NCBI RefSeq assembly: GCF_022348185.1
Contig: NZ_JAKRFD010000006.1
Location: 62,001 to 126,000, forward strand
Source of the DNA: Epibacterium sp. Ofav1-8
Lineage (GTDB): Bacteria; Pseudomonadota; Alphaproteobacteria; Rhodobacterales; Rhodobacteraceae
Length of the DNA stretch: 64,000 bases
Reading direction: 5' to 3'
The translations under genes were made by a program, and so were the position numbers. Every line of letters starts with the position of its first letter. The stretch's first letter is position 1. The notes beneath the pieces were generated by a model. That model was not told the DNA's origin and ran no database searches. It worked only from the letters and a program-made list of their open reading frames with translations. Shown one piece after another: positions 10,239-19,159 of the stretch.

Positions 10239-10928
10239 ATGACCCGCAGCAATCGGATGTTTGAGTTGATCCAGATCCTGCGCGCGGCCCCTGCGCCGGT
10301 TCGGGCCGAGGATCTTGCCGCTCAGCTTGAGGTCTCAAAGCGCACGATCTACCGAGATATTGCCGCGCTTCAGGCGATGCGCACGCCCGTCGAAGGAGAG
10401 GCGGGGATCGGCTATATGCTGCGCAAGGGGTATGATCTGCCGCCGCTCAACTTCGATGAAGAAGAAATCGAGGCGCTGCATGTCGGGCTTGCGATGTTGA
10501 TGCGCACGGGGGATGGCGCGCTACAGCAGGCGGCGGCGCGGGTTGGGCGCAAGATATGCGATGTCCACGCCAGCGCCGAGTGGTTGCAGGTTGCCCCTTA
10601 TGGCGCGCCGCTTGATGACCCCGACAATGGCTGTGTGTCCAAGGCGATCTTGCGCCAGGCGGTCCGCAGCGCCCAGAAACTGCAACTGGTCTATGTGAAT
10701 GAGGCCGGAGAGCAGAGCGAGCGCATCCTGCGCCCCTTGGCGTTGATCTATCACATCGACTGCACGCTGCTTGCGGCGTGGTGCGAGCTGCGCAGCGGCT
10801 TTCGCCATTTCCGCACGGACCGAATGATGTCTGCGGACTTGCTGGACGCGCATTTCAGTGATGAAGCCGCGTTGTTGCGCAAGCTGTGGCGGGAACAAGA
10901 ACGCGACACGTTTGTTTACAAGGCGTAA
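10239..10928 (+). CDS. HTH-WYL domain transcriptional regulator (YafY type)
   Basis: A 229-residue regulator. Residues 1-60 form a DeoR-like winged helix (RSNRMFELIQILRAAPAPVRAEDLAAQLEVSKRTIYRDIAALQ). The C-terminal half is a WYL domain (LRQAVRSAQKLQLVYVNEAGEQSERILRPLALIYH then WCELRSGFRHFRTDRM), thought to bind nucleic acid or other ligands. The start at 10239 has CCGGAGGTGTC directly before it; a longer frame upstream would read through the inverted repeat. The target is unknown. The neighbouring OmpA lipoprotein has its own 170-base upstream region. Confidence 0.87.
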   Translation: MTRSNRMFELIQILRAAPAPVRAEDLAAQLEVSKRTIYRDIAALQAMRTPVEGEAGIGYMLRKGYDLPPLNFDEEEIEALHVGLAMLMRTGDGALQQAAARVGRKICDVHASAEWLQVAPYGAPLDDPDNGCVSKAILRQAVRSAQKLQLVYVNEAGEQSERILRPLALIYHIDCTLLAAWCELRSGFRHFRTDRMMSADLLDAHFSDEAALLRKLWREQERDTFVYKA

Positions 10929-11097
10929 CCTGGCCCGCAGGTTCGCGAGTGGGGGTGCGCGGCAATCCGCCGAACGCGATGCCTGCACGCTTGCTGCGCG
11001 CGGCGATGCGCACAATATCTACACACAACGTCTCCGCCCGCGAACAGAAAATGCGGGCGATAAAAGACAGGTTTGAGGAAGAAAAGGTAGACTACAA

Positions 11098-11763
11098 ATG
11101 TCTTTTGCAAAAATCCCCGCCCTTGGCGTGCTGGCCGCTGCCGTGGCGCTGAGCGCGTGTGACGATCCTGCCTCCTATGGTGCGCCCGGCGGTATCAACC
11201 GCTCTCAGAACGGGGCCATCATCGGTGGCCTGATTGGTGCAGGCATCGGTGCGGCGACCTCGGATGACGACAAGGCCGAGACCATCATCGGCACCGCTGC
11301 TGTCGGCGCACTGGCGGGCGGCCTGATTGGGCGAGAGTTGGACAAGCAAGAGGCTGAGCTGCGTCAAAGCCTCGATAACGACTCGATTTCCATTGTGAAC
11401 ACCGGTGATCGTCTGATCGTCTCGCTGCCCAATGACCTGACCTTTGCCACCGACAGCGCTGCGATTTCCTCGGTGGTGCGGAGCGATCTGCGCAAGGTTG
11501 CTGGCAGCTTGCAGCGCTATCCGGGCAGTGTGGTTCAAGTGATCGGGCACACCGACAGCGATGGCGCGGCCTCCTATAACTACTCCCTGTCCGAACGTCG
11601 GGCCAATGCGGTCGCTGATGAGATGGCCGCCGGCGGCGTCTCTTACAATCGTATGCGCATCATCGGCCGTGGCGAGGATCAGCCCGTGGCGAGCAACCTG
11701 ACCGTTGAGGGTAAGGCGCGCAACCGGCGCGTGGAAATCGTCATCATCCCACAGGCGAGCTAA
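11098..11763 (+). CDS. OmpA-family outer-membrane lipoprotein
   Basis: A 221-residue lipoprotein. The signal peptide ends in a lipobox (VALSAC), so Cys21 would be lipidated. Residues 35-80 form a glycine-zipper segment (GAIIGGLIGAGIGAATSDDD, then GTAAVGALAGGLIGRELD). Residues 105-220 are an OmpA C-terminal peptidoglycan-binding domain, with the HTDSDG and LSERRANAVADEM motifs that bind diaminopimelate. It probably links the outer membrane to the cell wall, like the YiaD/PalA group. A GAGGAAG site precedes the ATG and a strong terminator follows the stop, so it is likely monocistronic. Confidence 0.9.
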   Translation: MSFAKIPALGVLAAAVALSACDDPASYGAPGGINRSQNGAIIGGLIGAGIGAATSDDDKAETIIGTAAVGALAGGLIGRELDKQEAELRQSLDNDSISIVNTGDRLIVSLPNDLTFATDSAAISSVVRSDLRKVAGSLQRYPGSVVQVIGHTDSDGAASYNYSLSERRANAVADEMAAGGVSYNRMRIIGRGEDQPVASNLTVEGKARNRRVEIVIIPQAS

Positions 11764-11786
11764 GCTCGAACGGATGAGCAGACCCC

Positions 11787-11817
11787 AAAGGCCGCGCCCC
11801 CGAGCGCGGCCTTTTTC
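11787..11817 (+). terminator. rho-independent terminator of the OmpA lipoprotein gene
   Basis: AAAGGCCGCGC, a CCCCGA loop, then GCGCGGCC followed by a run of five T. The stem is 9 or more pairs and starts 24 bases after the stop codon. Confidence 0.88.
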
Positions 11818-11930
11818 GTTCATTGCGCCAGCTGTGTAAGGGTGCACAGCCCGTCTGCGGTGGTCGGGCTTTGTTTGCGTGTTGAGGCGACCTAGCTTTC
11901 ACAGCGAGATACATGATTTGAAAGGACCAA

Positions 11931-12476
11931 ATGATGGCTGATCCAGTATTGCTTATTATTTCCGGCTCTCTCCGCAAGGAGGCGACCAACCGTAAACTGG
12001 CCAGAGAGGCCGCTCGGCTCTTTGGTCCTGCGGAGGTCATCGAGGGCGATCTGAACCTGCCGCTGTATGATGGCGACGCGGAAGAGGCCGACGGTATACC
12101 CACCGCTGTTCAGGCGCTGGCCGATCAGATTGCAGGGGCGGATGCCGTGGTCATTTCAACACCAGAGTACAACAAAGGCCCATCCGGCGTGCTCAAGAAC
12201 GCGCTGGATTGGGTAAGCCGCACCGAGGGCAACCCCTGGGCTGACAAGCCCGTAGCCGTGATGTCTGCCGCAGCGGGGCGTGCGGGCGGGGAGCGCGCGC
12301 AGATGATCCTGCGCAGTTTCCTGGTGCCGTTTCGCCCGCGTGTTCTGCCCGGGCCGGAGGTACACCTGGCCGGGTCGAGCAAGGAATTCGACGCGGCCGG
12401 ACGTCTGACCAGCGAGCTCTATACCAAGACACTGACCGACTTGATGACCCAGCTTCGCGCGGCTGCAACTGGGTGA
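11931..12476 (+). CDS. NAD(P)H-dependent FMN reductase
   Basis: A 181-residue flavodoxin-like oxidoreductase. The N-terminal ISGSLRKEATNRKLA binds the FMN phosphate, and PEYNKGPSGVLKNALDWVSR is the family signature around the flavin ring. Such enzymes (ArsH, ChrR, azobenzene reductase group) reduce FMN, quinones or chromate with NAD(P)H in the cytosol. The substrate is not predictable. Two ATG codons in a row (11931, 11934) follow a GAAAGGACC site; the second may be the true start. A large hairpin separates it from the convergent FAD oxidoreductase. Confidence 0.87.
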   Translation: MMADPVLLIISGSLRKEATNRKLAREAARLFGPAEVIEGDLNLPLYDGDAEEADGIPTAVQALADQIAGADAVVISTPEYNKGPSGVLKNALDWVSRTEGNPWADKPVAVMSAAAGRAGGERAQMILRSFLVPFRPRVLPGPEVHLAGSSKEFDAAGRLTSELYTKTLTDLMTQLRAAATG

Positions 12477-12491
12477 CAGCATCGGGCAGGC

Positions 12492-12526
12492 CGCGGGGGC
12501 CGCACCCAACGGGTGCGGCCCCCGCG
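12492..12526. terminator. 16-base-pair hairpin between convergent genes
   Basis: CGCGGGGGCCGCACCC, an AAC loop, and its exact complement form a very stable stem between the FMN reductase and the convergent FAD oxidoreductase. No T-run follows on either strand, but it probably acts in both directions. Confidence 0.6.
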
Positions 12527-12585
12527 TTCGGCGATGCGCCTAGCGCAGCGCAATCCCTCTCTTGAACGCCGGGACCGCGGCACAC

Positions 12586-13626
12586 TCAGAGATTGTCCGA
12601 GACACGAAACCCTTCGGGAATGGTGTCGTTTCCGTCCAGCATCAGGGTTGCCATCACCTCGGCGACCTTGGGGGCCATGCCAAAGCCGATCTTGAAGCCA
12701 CCGTTGGCGATGAAATGCCCGGGGCGGTCGGGGTATTCTCCCAGCATAGGCGCGCGGGTGCGGGCGCGGGGGCGTACACCGGCCCAACGCTCCAGAACCT
12801 CGGCACCGGCAAGTTGTGGCACTGCGGCGATGGCACGTGCAATCACCTGATCAAGCTGCGCATCAGGTTCGTCCGGGCGGATGAAGTCACGCTCGCTGGT
12901 GGAGCCGATGGCCAAGGTGCCATCCGCATGTGGGATGATGTGCAGCCCATCCGCATAAAGCTGTGGCACCGCACCCGCATCGTAGGCCAGCAGTGCGGCC
13001 TGTCCCTTGACGCCCGTGCCAACCAGACGCGGGGACAGGGCGTTCAGATCCAACAACCCCTGATACCCGGTGGCATGAACCACGTGCCCTTTGTCACGCC
13101 CGTCACCAGCGACCTCGACACCGCCAGCGCGCAGGGCCGCGACCAATGCAGCACAGGCACGGCGCGGATGCATGCGCGCGGAGAGCGTGTCGTGGATCAC
13201 CATTCCGGTTGCGCTGGGCGGGCACCAGTCACCGAAATCGGAGGCCGGGCGCACGTCCCAGATCGCATGGTCTTGCCACAGCTCGGCTGCGGTCTCGCGG
13301 CGTGCGTGGGCCAGCTCCAGCGTGCGCTCATCCGCGATGGGTTGCAGACGGCCAAGGCGTCCATAGCCCGGCGACACACCCCCGGTATCTTCGACCTCGG
13401 CCCAGAACCCTTCGGCCATCAAAAGGCTCTCAAGCTGAAACGCCTTCTTTGGGTTCCAGTTTTCCGGCACATGCGGGGCGAGCGCGCCGACCAGCCCGCC
13501 GCTTGATCCAGCGCCCGGCCCGGCGGGGTCGATCACCTGCACCTTGGCCCCGCGTTGGTGGCAGGCCCATGCGATCGACAGCCCAAAGATACCAGCGCCG
13601 CGCACGGTGATTTCAGCAGTTGCCAT
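12586..13626 (-). CDS. FAD-dependent oxidoreductase, probable stand-alone MnmC oxidase (MnmC2)
   Basis: A 346-residue DAO-family flavoprotein. The Rossmann motif GAGIFGLSIAWACHQRGAKV binds FAD, and the GAGSSGGLVGALAPHVPENW stretch resembles the GASGN/GAL-P signature of the MnmC oxidase half. A C-terminal GGFKIGFGMAPKVAEVM closes the FAD site. MnmC's oxidase half removes the carboxymethyl group of cmnm5(s2)U34 in tRNA. The gene is divergent from the methyltransferase half, which argues for this role, but glycine or D-amino acid oxidases share the fold. The start at 13626 is preferred to 13632 because GAAAGG then lies at proper spacing. Confidence 0.72.
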   Translation of the reverse strand: MATAEITVRGAGIFGLSIAWACHQRGAKVQVIDPAGPGAGSSGGLVGALAPHVPENWNPKKAFQLESLLMAEGFWAEVEDTGGVSPGYGRLGRLQPIADERTLELAHARRETAAELWQDHAIWDVRPASDFGDWCPPSATGMVIHDTLSARMHPRRACAALVAALRAGGVEVAGDGRDKGHVVHATGYQGLLDLNALSPRLVGTGVKGQAALLAYDAGAVPQLYADGLHIIPHADGTLAIGSTSERDFIRPDEPDAQLDQVIARAIAAVPQLAGAEVLERWAGVRPRARTRAPMLGEYPDRPGHFIANGGFKIGFGMAPKVAEVMATLMLDGNDTIPEGFRVSDNL

Positions 13627-13684
13627 TTCCATGACCTTTCGTCAGGTTCGCCCTCGTGTCACGTCTCACCTAAAGGAATTCGCG

Positions 13685-14368
13685 ATGGCAGACCAGCAGG
13701 CACGGCTGAGCTGGCGAGAGGGCGATTTGCCCGTCTCCGATCAGTTCGACGACCCTTATTTTTCGCTGCAAAACGGCCTGTTGGAGACCGAGCATGTCTT
13801 TCTGGCCGGCAATGATCTGCCCGCCCGGTTTCAGCCCGGTTTTCACATCGCAGAACTGGGGTTTGGCACCGGTCTCAACATGCTGGCCGCGTGGCGCGCG
13901 TGGGAAGAGAGCGGACAAGGCACGCCGCTGCGGTTCACCAGTTTCGAGGCCTTCCCGATGGCCCCAACCGATATGGCACGCGCGCTGGAGGCCTTTCCCG
14001 CGATCACGCCATGGGCGGAGCGGTTCCTGGCGCACTGGACCGGCGGTGGATGCTGTGATCTGGGCAGCTTGCAGTTGGAGGTTGTCATCGGCGACGCGTG
14101 CAGGTCGCTGCCAGAGTGGACAGGACAGGCGAACGCCTGGTTTCTGGACGGGTTTTCACCCGCCAAGAACCCGGAACTGTGGCAAGAGGATCTGATGCAG
14201 GCCGTCGCGGATCATACTGCATCAAACGGTACCGCAGCGACTTACACAGCGGCCGGGTTTGTCCGTCGTGGGCTGGAGACGGCAGGTTTCAAAGTAGAGC
14301 GCACCCCCGGTTTTGGGCGCAAGCGGCATATGACGCGGGCAATTTTGACTGATGAATTGAAAGGCTGA
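13685..14368 (+). CDS. mnmD: tRNA 5-aminomethyl-2-thiouridine methyltransferase (MnmD)
   Basis: A 227-residue protein matching the methyltransferase half of MnmC. The N-terminus (LSWREGDLPVSDQFDDPYFS) is the family start, AELGFGTGLNMLAAW is the S-adenosylmethionine motif I, and WFLDGFSPAKNPELW is the signature loop. It would methylate nm5(s2)U34 to mnm5(s2)U34 in tRNA, the last step of wobble-uridine modification. In E. coli both steps sit on one polypeptide; here the oxidase half is a separate divergent gene. The start at 13685 has AAAGGAATT upstream. Three bases separate its stop from the next gene. Confidence 0.9.
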   Translation: MADQQARLSWREGDLPVSDQFDDPYFSLQNGLLETEHVFLAGNDLPARFQPGFHIAELGFGTGLNMLAAWRAWEESGQGTPLRFTSFEAFPMAPTDMARALEAFPAITPWAERFLAHWTGGGCCDLGSLQLEVVIGDACRSLPEWTGQANAWFLDGFSPAKNPELWQEDLMQAVADHTASNGTAATYTAAGFVRRGLETAGFKVERTPGFGRKRHMTRAILTDELKG

Positions 14369-14371
14369 ACC

Positions 14372-15259
14372 ATGGAACAGGTCATGGCCAAGAACGACAC
14401 CAGACTGGGCATCTTGCTGATGATCGGCGCAACGATTGTCTTTGCCCTGCAAGACGGGATTTCGCGGCATTTGGCGAGTGAATACAACGTCTTTATGGTG
14501 ATCACTATTCGCTACTGGTTCTTTGCGGCCTTTGTGATCACGCTGGCACTGAAACAAAGTGGCAGCGTAAGGGCTGCCGCACAGACCAGCCAGCGGTGGG
14601 TGCAGATCTTTCGCGCCTTTGTGCTCGTGGCAGAGATTTGCGTCATGGTTCTGGCTTTTACCGTGCTTGGCCTTGTCGAGAGCCACGCGGTCTTTGTCTG
14701 TTATCCTCTGCTCATTGCGGCGCTCTCGGGGCCGATCCTTGGTGAACAAGTGGGCTGGCGGCGGTGGGCGGCGATTGGCGTGGGTTTCATCGGTGTGCTG
14801 ATCATCCTGCAACCGGGATCAGGCGTGTTTCAGGTGGCGGCACTGATCCCGCTGCTGGCGGCGCTGATGTTTGCACTCTATGGCCTGCTTACCCGCTATG
14901 TGGCGCGCCGCGACACCACCGCGACCAGCTTTTTCTACACCGGCGTTTACGGCATGATTTTTGTGACGCCCCTGGGGCTTTGGTGGTGGGAGCCGATGAC
15001 CGCACCGGATTGGGGCTGGATGGCGACCCTCTGCGTCACGGGCGCACTTGGGCATTGGCTCCTGATCAAATGCTACGAGATGGCAGAGGCCAGCGCCGTG
15101 CAGCCGTTTGCGTATATGCAGCTGCCGTGGGCCGCGATGATTGGTCTGCTGGTGTTTGGCGAGGATATGCGCACCAATGTGATCATTGGTGCGGCCATCG
15201 TTGTGGCGGCGGGGCTATTCACCTTTTGGCGCGAAAACCTGAAGCGTGCGGCCCGCTAG
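14372..15259 (+). CDS. EamA/DMT-family transporter
   Basis: A 295-residue membrane protein with about ten helices in two EamA repeats. The first starts GILLMIGATIVFALQDGISR and the second lies in AALIPLLAALMFALYGLLTRYVARRDTT. The substrate is unknown; roseobacter proteins of this type export small metabolites. It follows mnmD after three bases and likely shares its transcript, with AAAGG inside the end of mnmD as ribosome-binding site. A second ATG at 14384 is less well placed. Its last 45 bases overlap the convergent transglycosylase gene. Confidence 0.83.
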   Translation: MEQVMAKNDTRLGILLMIGATIVFALQDGISRHLASEYNVFMVITIRYWFFAAFVITLALKQSGSVRAAAQTSQRWVQIFRAFVLVAEICVMVLAFTVLGLVESHAVFVCYPLLIAALSGPILGEQVGWRRWAAIGVGFIGVLIILQPGSGVFQVAALIPLLAALMFALYGLLTRYVARRDTTATSFFYTGVYGMIFVTPLGLWWWEPMTAPDWGWMATLCVTGALGHWLLIKCYEMAEASAVQPFAYMQLPWAAMIGLLVFGEDMRTNVIIGAAIVVAAGLFTFWRENLKRAAR

Positions 15260-17182
15260 CTCGCGCGAGAACGGCTGGGGCAGCGGTGTCTGCCCCAGTC
15301 GCGCGCGATAAACGGGCAGGCTCTCGGTGACGCGCATCACGTAGTTGCGAGTCTCGTTAAACGGGATGTGTTCGATCCAGTCGACCACATCCACCTCCGG
15401 GTCGCGCGGGTCACCGTAGCGTTCCATCCATGCAATGGGGCGATGGGGGCCTGCGTTATAGCCTGCCGCCATCAGGACCACGTTGCCGTCGAACTCTCCT
15501 GCGAGCCCCGCCAGATAGGCGGCGCCGAGCTTGACGTTATACTGCCAGTCTTCGGTCAGGCGCGAGACCTTGTGATCGTCGAGGATGCCGAGGTCCTTGG
15601 CCACCAGTTCCGCCGTTCCGGGCATCACCTGCATCAACCCGCGTGCGCCCACGTGGCTGATGACCACCGGGTCAAATTCGCTTTCGCGCCGCGCGATTGC
15701 CAAGACCATCTCAGACGCCATCGGCAGGCTCATCTGGGTGACAGGGTGCAAGGGATAATAAGCGCCTGCCAGTTCCAGCCCGTCCTGGGCAGCACGTTTG
15801 GAGATCATCACCGCCAAGTGGGGCTGTTTCATATCCACCGCCATCTGCCCCAGTTGCAGCGCCTGATCCGGGGGGAGGCTTTCGACCAGATGGGTCAGGA
15901 ACCGCTCACCCAGCGACAGATCGCCTGCCTCCAGCAAAGCGATGCCAGCCTTGTAGACCGACGATTGCAGGAACGGCGCGCCCTTCCAGTCGGGCGCTTC
16001 GGGTGTGGTCAGGCGCGGATCAAACCCGCGCCCCAACGCCTGTGCGGAGAGTAGCCCGTAATAGGAACTCTGGAATTTTGCACCAAGCCTGTAGGCCGCG
16101 TGGGCCTTGTCGATCTCGCCCATCTGGGCATAGGCGCGCCCCAGCCAATACCCCGCGCGGCCAACTGAGATCGGGCTTTCCACGGCGGCGAGGAAACGGG
16201 TGAAATGATAGACCGCAAGCTCGGCATCATCCAGTTTGCGCAGGGCGACATAGCCTGCGATCCACTCGTTGTCGGCGTAGCCATAGCCCGCCTCGGGTTC
16301 AGAAAAATGGTAAGCGGCGAGTTTATAGGCGCGGGTGTTGTCATTGTCGCGCATCAGTTGGCGCGCGAAATCCGCGCGCCGGCGCAGCCATTTGTCCGGT
16401 TCTCCCAACGCCTCGGCAGAGGTGGAGCGCTCAAACATCATGGCAATAGCATCGTCCTGGCGCCGTTTGGCATCGCGCCACGCAAACCTGTCATAGGCCA
16501 GCCCCGCATCATCTTGCAGGTTTGCAGGCACCGCAGCGATCGCCGCATCAACGCCATTGGCCTGTTCCTGCAAGGCAATCCGGGCTTCTGCCAGTTTGCG
16601 CGCCCCGTCGCTGACCAGATCCAGCATCCGGCGCGAGGACACTTTGTGGCCATCCCACAAAAGCCGGTTCAGGCGCGCTTCGTGATGTTGGGCGAGCAGG
16701 GATTTATGGCGTGCAAGATAGGCGTTCTGTACCGCCTCCGGCATTGCCATGCTGCGCCACGCGCGCACGATCTCTGTCTCGCCTTCGGTCTTGCGGCCCG
16801 CACCAATCAGCGCTTCGCCAAGGCTGAGCGCGCCTTCGGGGGTCTGTGCCTCAGATGTATCGCGGTAAAAGGCAAGAACCGTCGCCTGTCCTGCGGAGGC
16901 GATGGCCTCTTCGCTCTGGCGGCGCAGGTATTGCATGCCGGGCCAATCCGGGCGGCGGTCGATAAAGGACATGACATCGCGGGCAGTGCCTTTGCCGGCG
17001 CGCAGGCGGTGCCATTCGATCACATCGCGGGCAATTGATCCCTCTTCGCCGGCGTCGATCAGGGCCTCTTGCCACTGGCCATCGCGCATCAGAGGGAGGG
17101 CGGTATCAAGTCCGCTCGCGTACACGGGCGCGCCAAACAGGGTCGCGCAAATCAGCAATGAACAGGCGAGTCTGCGTGTCAT
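15215..17182 (-). CDS. soluble lytic murein transglycosylase (Slt70-like)
   Basis: A 655-residue periplasmic enzyme. A signal peptide (MTRRLACSLLICATLFGAPVYA) is followed by a long alpha-helical superhelical region and a C-terminal lysozyme-like SLT domain. The catalytic Glu500 lies in AIARRESEFDP, followed by GARGLMQVMPGTA and MAAGYNAGP, the three classical motifs. It cleaves the MurNAc-GlcNAc bond of peptidoglycan and leaves a 1,6-anhydro end. The start at 17182 fits a GGAAA site better than the ATG at 17191. It is divergent from dapA, which makes a cell-wall precursor, and its 3' end overlaps the convergent transporter. Confidence 0.9.
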   Translation of the reverse strand: MTRRLACSLLICATLFGAPVYASGLDTALPLMRDGQWQEALIDAGEEGSIARDVIEWHRLRAGKGTARDVMSFIDRRPDWPGMQYLRRQSEEAIASAGQATVLAFYRDTSEAQTPEGALSLGEALIGAGRKTEGETEIVRAWRSMAMPEAVQNAYLARHKSLLAQHHEARLNRLLWDGHKVSSRRMLDLVSDGARKLAEARIALQEQANGVDAAIAAVPANLQDDAGLAYDRFAWRDAKRRQDDAIAMMFERSTSAEALGEPDKWLRRRADFARQLMRDNDNTRAYKLAAYHFSEPEAGYGYADNEWIAGYVALRKLDDAELAVYHFTRFLAAVESPISVGRAGYWLGRAYAQMGEIDKAHAAYRLGAKFQSSYYGLLSAQALGRGFDPRLTTPEAPDWKGAPFLQSSVYKAGIALLEAGDLSLGERFLTHLVESLPPDQALQLGQMAVDMKQPHLAVMISKRAAQDGLELAGAYYPLHPVTQMSLPMASEMVLAIARRESEFDPVVISHVGARGLMQVMPGTAELVAKDLGILDDHKVSRLTEDWQYNVKLGAAYLAGLAGEFDGNVVLMAAGYNAGPHRPIAWMERYGDPRDPEVDVVDWIEHIPFNETRNYVMRVTESLPVYRARLGQTPLPQPFSRELAGRTLQVFAPKGE

Positions 17183-17320
17183 CTCTTGCATTTTCCAGCA
17201 ATCCGGGGATAGAGGCTGTGACGATAGTGCGTGTGTCGCGGGGTGCAACTCAATTTCCCGCCAGCGCGCCCGTCCGGGCAAGGATTTGCCCGCATCAAAA
17301 CCACTAACTGGAGCGTTCCC

Positions 17321-18193
17321 ATGTTCAAAGGCTCTATGCCAGCCCTCGTCACCCCGTTTCGCAATGGTGAGTTGGATCTGGATACGCTCAAACACTTGGT
17401 GGAATGGCATATTGCCGAAGGTTCGACCGGTCTGGTTCCCGTGGGCACCACTGGCGAAAGCCCGACGCTGACCCACGAAGAACACGAACTGGTCATCAAA
17501 GTGGTGGTGGAAACCGCTGCTGGCCGTGTGCCGGTGATCGCCGGCGCCGGGTCCAACAACACCGTCGAGGCGATTCGCTTTGTGGAATACGCCCATCGGG
17601 TTGGTGCCGACGCGGCGCTGGTTGTGACGCCTTACTACAACAAGCCGACCCAACGCGGCATGATCGCACATTTCAGCGCGTTGCATGACTGCGCCGACAT
17701 TCCGATCATCATCTACAACATCCCGCCGCGCTCGGTTGTGGATATGACCCCGGCCACCATGGGCGAGCTGGCAAAACTGCCGCGCATCGTCGGTGTCAAG
17801 GATGCCACTGGCAAGCTGGAGCGCGTCAGCCAGCAGCGTGCTTCTTGTGGTCCGGAGTTCATTCAGCTCTCGGGCGAGGACGCCACCGCGCTGGGCTTTA
17901 ACGCGCATGGCGGTGTGGGTTGTATTTCCGTCACCGCAAACGTCGCGCCAAAACTCTGCGCAGAATTTCAGGCGGCGACATTGGCGGGCGACTACAAGAC
18001 CGCGCTGGAGTATCAGGACCGCCTGATGCCATTGCATGAGGCGATCTTTATCGAGCCCGGTCTGGTGGGGGCAAAATACGGCATGTCAAAGCTGGGCCTG
18101 TGCTCTGAGGAAGTGCGCTCGCCGCTTACAGGGCTTGAGGACAGCACCAAGGCCAAAATCGACGCGGCCATGGTGCACGCCGGCCTGCTCTGA
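17321..18193 (+). CDS. dapA: 4-hydroxy-tetrahydrodipicolinate synthase
   Basis: A 290-residue TIM-barrel aldolase that condenses pyruvate with aspartate semialdehyde in lysine and diaminopimelate synthesis. The Schiff-base Lys160 lies in IVGVKDATG. Tyr132 is in IYNIPPRS, the Thr pair is in [12 protein letters not shown], and [13 protein letters not shown] holds the second Tyr signature. Length and motifs are standard. A GGAG site precedes the ATG at 17321, and a terminator hairpin follows within 30 bases of the stop. Confidence 0.95.
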   Translation: MFKGSMPALVTPFRNGELDLDTLKHLVEWHIAEGSTGLVPVGTTGESPTLTHEEHELVIKVVVETAAGRVPVIAGAGSNNTVEAIRFVEYAHRVGADAALVVTPYYNKPTQRGMIAHFSALHDCADIPIIIYNIPPRSVVDMTPATMGELAKLPRIVGVKDATGKLERVSQQRASCGPEFIQLSGEDATALGFNAHGGVGCISVTANVAPKLCAEFQAATLAGDYKTALEYQDRLMPLHEAIFIEPGLVGAKYGMSKLGLCSEEVRSPLTGLEDSTKAKIDAAMVHAGLL

Positions 18194-18217
18194 TCGATTT
18201 CAGGTACCACTGAATGC

Positions 18218-18245
18218 AACAGCCTCGGTTTTGCCGGGGCTGTTT
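18218..18245 (+). terminator. terminator downstream of dapA
   Basis: AACAGCCTCGG, a short T-rich loop, then CCGGGGCTGTT form an 11-pair stem with one G-T pair, ending in TTT. It lies 25 bases after the dapA stop, ahead of the convergent sigma gene. Confidence 0.7.
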
Positions 18246-18280
18246 GCGTTTGGCGAATTGTCTTGTGGTGGGCGCTGGTT

Positions 18281-19159
18281 CTACAGAACCTTGGCCAGAT
18301 GCGCGGTCTTTTCGGGATTGCGGATCACATAGACCTTGGCGATCTGCCCGTCGCGGATTTCCAGCGCCGTGGCTTGCACCAGACCCTCTGGCTCCAGACT
18401 GAGGATCGCGGGCAATCCATTCAGCATCGCAAATCGCCAGCGTGGCGGCAGATGAGCGCCGGACTTGCGCGCCAGCCCCTCGGCCAGCCGCATCACCTTG
18501 TCGCGGCCATAAATCGGGTTCAGTGTCGCCAGGACCTTGCCGCCGCCATCGCTGACCAGCTCCACATCCTGTGCCAGAAGCTGTGTCAGCGCCGCCATGT
18601 CGCCGGTCTTGGAGGCGCGAAAGAAGGCTTCGGTCAGGGCGCGCCCCTCGTCGGGTGCGACACGGGCACGGGGGCGTTCGGCTTGGACATGGCGACGCGC
18701 CCGGGACACCAGCTGGCGGCAGGCGGTTGGGCTGCGGTCCAGTGCTTCGGCCACCTCTTCATGGGTGTTGCCGAAGACGTCGTGCAGCAGAAAGGCGGCA
18801 CGCTCCAGCGGCGTCAGCCGCTCCAGCGCCAACAGCAACGCCACAGAGACATCGTGGTCCAGCGCATCCACCGGATCTTCGGTCAGCAGCGGCTCCGGCA
18901 GCCATTCGCCCACGTAGGTCTCGCGTTTTACACGGGCCGATTTCAACTGGTCCAGACAGAGCCGTGTGACCACGCGCACCAGATAGCCGGTTGCGTCGCG
19001 CACCTCGGCCTGAGACACCGATTGCCAGCGCAGATACGCCTCTTGCAGGATATCCTCGGCATCCGCGACGCTGCCCAGCATCCGGTAGGCGACCGCAAAG
19101 AGGCGCGGCCGCACCGAAAGGAACACAAGGGTTCCGGTATCCTGTGGCTGCTGGCTCAC
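18281..19159 (-). CDS. ECF41-type RNA polymerase sigma factor with C-terminal SnoaL-like domain
   Basis: A 292-residue extracytoplasmic-function sigma factor. Sigma2 lies at about 20-90 (FAVAYRMLGSVADAEDILQEAYLRW) and sigma4 at about 115-170 (LERLTPLERAAFLLHDVFGNTHEEVAEALDRSPTACRQ). The remaining 110 residues form a SnoaL-like domain. ECF41 marks are visible: WLPEPL after sigma2, DGGGK in the extension and NPEK close to the end (NPDK in the published motif). In this group the fused C-terminus replaces an anti-sigma factor. Its start overlaps the stop of the decarboxylase-like gene by four bases, the classical ECF41 partner. Confidence 0.9.
   Translation of the reverse strand: MSQQPQDTGTLVFLSVRPRLFAVAYRMLGSVADAEDILQEAYLRWQSVSQAEVRDATGYLVRVVTRLCLDQLKSARVKRETYVGEWLPEPLLTEDPVDALDHDVSVALLLALERLTPLERAAFLLHDVFGNTHEEVAEALDRSPTACRQLVSRARRHVQAERPRARVAPDEGRALTEAFFRASKTGDMAALTQLLAQDVELVSDGGGKVLATLNPIYGRDKVMRLAEGLARKSGAHLPPRWRFAMLNGLPAILSLEPEGLVQATALEIRDGQIAKVYVIRNPEKTAHLAKVL

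Noticed and set aside
4443-12526. Hairpins at 4443-4460 and 12492-12526 as copies of the three-hairpin repeat
   Set aside because: They lack the GGGGGnGCTCCCGCC core, the middle hairpin and the GTTGGGCC motif at fixed spacing.
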